Shown here: positions 60,314 to 64,000 of the stretch, piece after piece
Position numbering within the stretch: position 1 is the first letter of the stretch
Layout of the letters: every line of letters begins with the position of its first letter
Notes under the pieces: model-generated
What the model was told of the DNA's origin: nothing
Databases searched by the model: none
What the model saw: the letters and a program-made list of their open reading frames with translations, nothing else
Made by a program: the position numbers and the translations under genes
Assembly: GCF_030936135.1 (NCBI RefSeq)
Contig: NC_082603.1
Coordinates: 35,010,329-35,074,328 of the forward strand
Origin: Gavia stellata
Lineage: Eukaryota > Chordata > Aves > Gaviiformes > Gaviidae
Reading direction: 5' to 3'
DNA length: 64,000 bases

Positions 60314-60849
60314 CTGAGAGAGGATGTTATTCTGTTAGCCTGGTCTCACAATAAAGTATTTGACAGTTAGAAAACAAACGATCTGTTTTATTCCCCCCAG
60401 GCCTTCAGGAGCTCCCTGAGCTATAGACTACGCAGCAGCTCTATACATGCTTTTATTTACAGTTATTTAAATACAAGCATATCGACAAAGGACTATTTCT
60501 GTGCTACTGAAGACACAGGATCCAACAGCATTGCCATTCTCCACTTGCCCAGATTTCTGTTTTCTCCTTTCCTCATCGCTCCATTTCAGCTACACAATCA
60601 CAACTGGGCGATGCTAAAAGGTACAAAAACCATCTAGAATGTTTTAGACACCCTTGGCTAAATACTCAAACCTCTTTAACCTAGTCGTTAATTAAAATGT
60701 CTGCTAGAAAAAACAAACCATCATTTGCATAACATTTCAATGTGCTGAGTGGGTACTTTGGCCAAAAAAAAAAGAAGGCACAAAAGGCATCACCCACTTT
60801 ATATCGCTTTCTTCCCATGACAGCCTTCAGATCGTTTAGAGTCATTTAC
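60314..60849 (-). other. WLS: WLS intron (536 bp)
   Basis: This lies between donor GTAAAT (from 60849) and acceptor CTCTCAG (to 60314). It is unique AT-rich sequence with TTTATT motifs near 60382 and 60451 (AATAAA on the gene strand), which could in principle allow premature polyadenylation. Nothing else is seen. Confidence 0.9.
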
Positions 60850-61003
60850 CGTTCGACTGGTCTTCACCATAATTCTTGTGCGACGGCGCGTACAGGAACA
60901 TCAGGGCGAAGACGTAGAGGTTCCACATCCCATAGATGCCGGTGAAGAAGGCGCTGTTCACTTGTATCGTAATGTCCCCCCACTTCCAGTGGCCTTCGGT
61001 CAC
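60850..61003 (-). CDS. WLS: Wntless, penultimate coding exon (last transmembrane helix)
   Basis: This is a 154-bp exon with acceptor GGGCAG at 61009-61004 and donor AACG|GTAAAT at 60850/60849. It encodes 51 residues plus one base: [20 protein letters not shown], then a hydrophobic stretch [20 protein letters not shown], which is the final membrane span, then [11 protein letters not shown] entering the cytosolic tail. It is nearly identical to the mammalian protein, with GDITIQ in place of GGVTVQ. Phase 0 at the start fits the SQ|VTEG junction with the exon at 62797-62880. Confidence 0.97.
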
Positions 61004-61552
61004 CTGCCCGGGAGAAAGCAGACACGCACGGGCCAGTCAGTAAGACCAAATTCTCTAAAAACACAGAAGCAACCCCGCTAAAGCACTAACTTGGAGTAAA
61101 TCAATAAGAACAGTGTCAATTCAACAGGATCGAGTAAATGGAGTAGAACAGATTCAGTGACACAGCAGTCAGGCTAGGATTCTCCTCTTTAGTCTCAATA
61201 TGCAGGAAAAAAAAGGTCCTTCAAAATGACTGCACCAGGGTTTCTTTAACTTTGATTTATCATTCTTAAATGTGACAAAAATCTCTCACATCCTACGGCC
61301 TATCCCTGCTGTAACTGATGTGTTCAGCAAAGATTGCCATGTAAAGGGCAGTACCTAGGAGACAACTAGTTACATCTGAAAACATTAGACTACTATAAAT
61401 AGACCTTTTATAGAAGGAAAACCAGCATGAATAATGCGAAGAGCTTACGTGCTGAATGCCTGCTTGCAGCTTCTGTCTTAGGAGAGGGGCCTAGGCTGAC
61501 AGCATCAGCCTTAGACACGCAGAGATTTGTCAAGATTTATGAAAATATCATG

Positions 61553-61590
61553 AATATTAATATTACTTGCATCATCAATATTAATATTAC
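61553..61590 (+). repeat. duplicated palindromic AT motif
   Basis: AATATTAATATTAC occurs at 61553-61566 and 61577-61590 (24-bp period). Its core AATATTAATATT is itself a perfect palindrome. It may be chance in AT-rich intron DNA or a homeodomain-type binding pair. Confidence 0.6.
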
Positions 61591-62033
61591 CTGAAGATAC
61601 TGAAATGCTCACTTTGCAGTAAAGAAAAAGACCTAAGGGGGAAAGACGAAAGCTAAGCTAGCTTGAAAAGAGTAGCTGGACAAGATTGTTTGCGTTATGC
61701 CCACAGGCAGTGACGGTTATGGCCATCAGCACTCAACGATGAATCAAATTGCCAAGTGGCATTTCTCAAACAGCTGCTTCAGTCTAACAGATTTTTAAGA
61801 GCAAAATCATCTGCTGCTCTATTTTGCATTGGGACCCACCACATACCCCAAAGCGTAAGTGGTGCAGGGAGGGAGAAACAGCTCCTGCACCCGTAATTCT
61901 GCAGTATTGGACTCGCGAGGCTGCACCCATGGCTCTCCTGAAGCTACAAACTGCCTATGCTTAGGAACAACCAGAAATAACGTCTTTGCAACAGGTGCAA
62001 GCTTAAAAGTCACTTGGAATAAGCTATTGATTT

Positions 62034-62324
62034 GTGGGTGTTGGTGTCTTCTCCCAAGTGACTAGTGCCAGGACAGGAGGAGATGGCCTCAAGTTGCGCC
62101 AGGGGAGGGTCAGGCTGGATATTAGGAGAAATGTCTTTCCGGAGAGAGTGGTGAAGCACTGGAAGAGGCTACCCAGGGAGGTGGTGCAGTCCCCATCGCT
62201 GGAGGTGTTCAAGGAAGGTGTGGACGTGGCACTGCGGGACATGGTTTAATGGGCATGGTGGGGTTGGGGTGGTGGTTGGACTTGATGATCTGACAGGTCT
62301 TTTGCAACTGTAGTGATTCTGTGA
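62034..62324 (+). mobile_element. CR1 LINE 3' fragment inside a WLS intron
   Basis: About 290 bp of CR1, beginning at GGTGTTGGTGTCTTCTCCCA and ending GTGATTCTGTGA. It carries the last 70 or so ORF2 codons ([20 protein letters not shown]) and the 3' UTR. It is inserted antisense to WLS. Confidence 0.95.
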
Positions 62325-62796
62325 TCAAAGTACATTTAAGTAGTGATATAAGCTCATTTGTACAGAGAGACTGCATCAGAGCTCAGAATAAATAGGTATA
62401 GATACTGTCAGAAACAGCAGGGTTGCAAAGTCAACCCAGGGAAGATTGAATTCTGTTATTTCTCTGTGGGCAGACAAAGCCACCGGATTCTTTCAATGCG
62501 AACAGAACATTTTTCCTCTTGCTGAGTTCTCAGAAACAACTAAACCATGTTGGCTGACACTTCAAACAGCACAGCCCCAAACCTTACCGTGAGCCAGAGG
62601 CCTTTGTGATGGCTTCAGCCTAAGCAATTTTATGGCAGTGCTTCAAATAAATGAAAACAACTTCTTAAAAAGCAACTTATTATCAAATCTGCTTATAACA
62701 GGCATGCTCTGTCTGAAGAGCAAGTGAGCCGGCGTCATTTGCGGCTAGGGAATCGGAGGCTGATGTTCTCAGACGGAGCCAAGTTTCGTCACTCAC

Positions 62797-62880
62797 CTGG
62801 CTCACGATGAAGAAGATGACCGTCATCGCTGCGCAAGCCAGGGTAATGAGCATCAGGAACTTGAACCTAAAAATCAGCCC
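62797..62880 (-). CDS. WLS: Wntless, coding exon with a transmembrane helix
   Basis: This 84-bp exon, exactly 28 codons, has acceptor CTAAACAG (AG at 62882-62881) and donor CCAG|GTGAGT at 62797/62796. It encodes GLIFRFKFLMLITLACAAMT followed by VIFFIVSQ, identical to the mammalian segment. The first residues, GL, complete the YEGL endocytosis motif, whose Tyr-Glu is encoded by the next exon to the right, outside the window. The hydrophobic run is one of the late membrane spans. Both ends are phase 0. Confidence 0.97.
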
Positions 62881-64000
62881 CTGTTTAGAGACAAATGTCA
62901 CTGGTCACATTAACAGAATCCACAAAACCCATTTTTGTTTTTAGCATATACAAGACAGAAGTATAAAAAAGAAAAAAAAAAAGGGTCCAACCCACGAAAC
63001 CCCAAAGCAAAACAACCTCCACCCACTCCTCTGCGCCGTGTTCACGACAGCCCATATTCTCCGCTCCCCACACGTCTGCATTCCTCCCGGATGCTCCGAG
63101 CCGGGTGTGCATGTCTGGACAGCTCTGGCTTTCCATTACATTTGCTTTTGTGACTGATTTACCAAGAGTTAACGTGGAAGAGGAGGCAGGTCAGGGTAAG
63201 ACATGGGTTTCACCCACCAGCCAGCCTGATAGCTCATAGCTTTTGTAAAACAAACATCTATGGAGAGCTTGCATGGCTTAGCAAGACGAGTCGGTGTTTC
63301 TACGCTGCGGGTACAGGGTCCGTACCAGACTAATCCTCACCTCCAGAGCCTGTCGGGGAGGAAACTGCAGCGATTCTCAACGCCTGTCAAAACTACGCTG
63401 GCTCTGACAGGAGAACGTGGATTATAAGACAAACAAAGGCTCAAGGTCACTCGGTTGGGAATTTGGCTGCACACTGTACTTGCTTTCACCAGTTTTACAT
63501 TTTTACTTACAAATTCTTTTGGCGTTGTTTTTGTGTGTGTCTGGGTTTTTTTAACCTGTTTCTGGTATTTTGGTGGAAATGTCAGTGTCTGCGTAGTTAC
63601 TATGCCACACTGCGACAACAAATGGCTATTAATTCAACTCTTCCAGATCAGATGCATGCTTGCCAGATGTTTGTATACAGAGCACAGCTGCAGCAGCTCT
63701 ACAATACAAGCTGAAGTCCTGTGCCTCTTGCTGAAGAGAAAGCTGGAAAAAATACTCCTTATCTTCTTCAAATTCTCTCTAGTCCTATTTTCTATTTTTT
63801 TATGTGCATTCCTGATGGGTGATAATGGACTTGTTTAAATCAGAAGTGACCATCACTTAACAGAACAACATTGGTGATAAATATTTACATGCCCATGGAA
63901 ACAACAGGCACTCTCGGCTTAAGCACTTAAACTGAGCTCCTCGTGTTTTGCAGCACTTAAAGACAGCTAGGACAGAAACAACATACAATATCATGGGCTA
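62881..64000 (-). other. WLS: WLS intron (partial)
   Basis: This is sequence upstream of the exon at 62797-62880. The preceding WLS exon (ending in the Tyr-Glu of YEGL) is not found before the window edge. It is unique AT-rich DNA with poly-A/T runs near 62970 and 63545; I see no gene or recognisable repeat. Confidence 0.8.

Larger units (their letters stand above)
61004..62796 (-). other. WLS: WLS intron (1793 bp)
   Basis: This intron lies between the two WLS exons. It contains a sense-strand (relative to the window) CR1 fragment at 62034-62324, opposite in direction to the gene, and a duplicated AT-rich motif at 61553-61590. No gene is seen. Confidence 0.9.

Noticed and set aside
1..64000. 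CRISPR arrays, operons, bacterial or phage genes
   Set aside because: No regularly spaced direct repeats, no ribosome-binding sites, and the identified genes are vertebrate with introns.

Overview
The window is nuclear DNA from a bird, most likely a non-galliform one. There are no operons. Genes are split into short exons with GT-AG boundaries. Six 5'-truncated CR1 LINE copies end in the typical ATTCTGTG tail, and CpG islands mark promoters. Three genes can be identified, all on the minus strand: GNG12 (left edge, first coding exon), DIRAS3 (complete coding sequence) and WLS (last three coding exons). The same order and orientation are known on human chromosome 1p31, and this synteny helps decide that the middle gene is DIRAS3 and not DIRAS1 or DIRAS2.

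Layout. Positions 1-26400 are the 5' part of GNG12: coding exon 559-675, a CpG island just upstream of it at about 880-1300, a long first intron with three CR1 copies and one MIR-like SINE, and a CpG-island promoter at about 25900-26460 holding a plausible noncoding first exon (donor at 26237/26236) and a perfect 34-bp inverted repeat. Positions 26460-42120 are the GNG12-DIRAS3 interval, with a CRE/CARE-type ATF site cluster, one CR1, a CACTGGGCA-type minisatellite, an MIR-like SINE and an unexplained exon-like segment near 34.4-34.5 kb. DIRAS3 occupies about 42120-43700 (coding 42346-42942, noncoding first exon ending at 43260 in a CpG island). A second CpG island with YY1-like motifs follows at about 44240-44900. 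Positions 45000-56880 are intergenic with one CR1 and small repeats. The right end is the 3' part of WLS: a long probable 3' UTR, then coding exons 60204-60313, 60850-61003 and 62797-62880, with another CR1 inside an intron.

Function. The three genes are neighbours and not a pathway: GNG12 is a heterotrimeric G-protein gamma subunit, DIRAS3 a Ras-family small GTPase, and WLS the Wnt cargo receptor. I found no new multi-gene system. The most interesting points are (1) the bird DIRAS3, which carries Ala at the position of Ras Gly12, as human DIRAS3 does, on an otherwise DIRAS1/2-like protein; (2) a pair of tandem splice acceptors in front of its coding exon, one of which would join an upstream ATG in frame and add residues at the N-terminus; and (3) the 34-bp perfect GC-box inverted repeat in the GNG12 promoter island. 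Most other open frames in the window are by-products of high GC, of CR1 or of the minisatellite.
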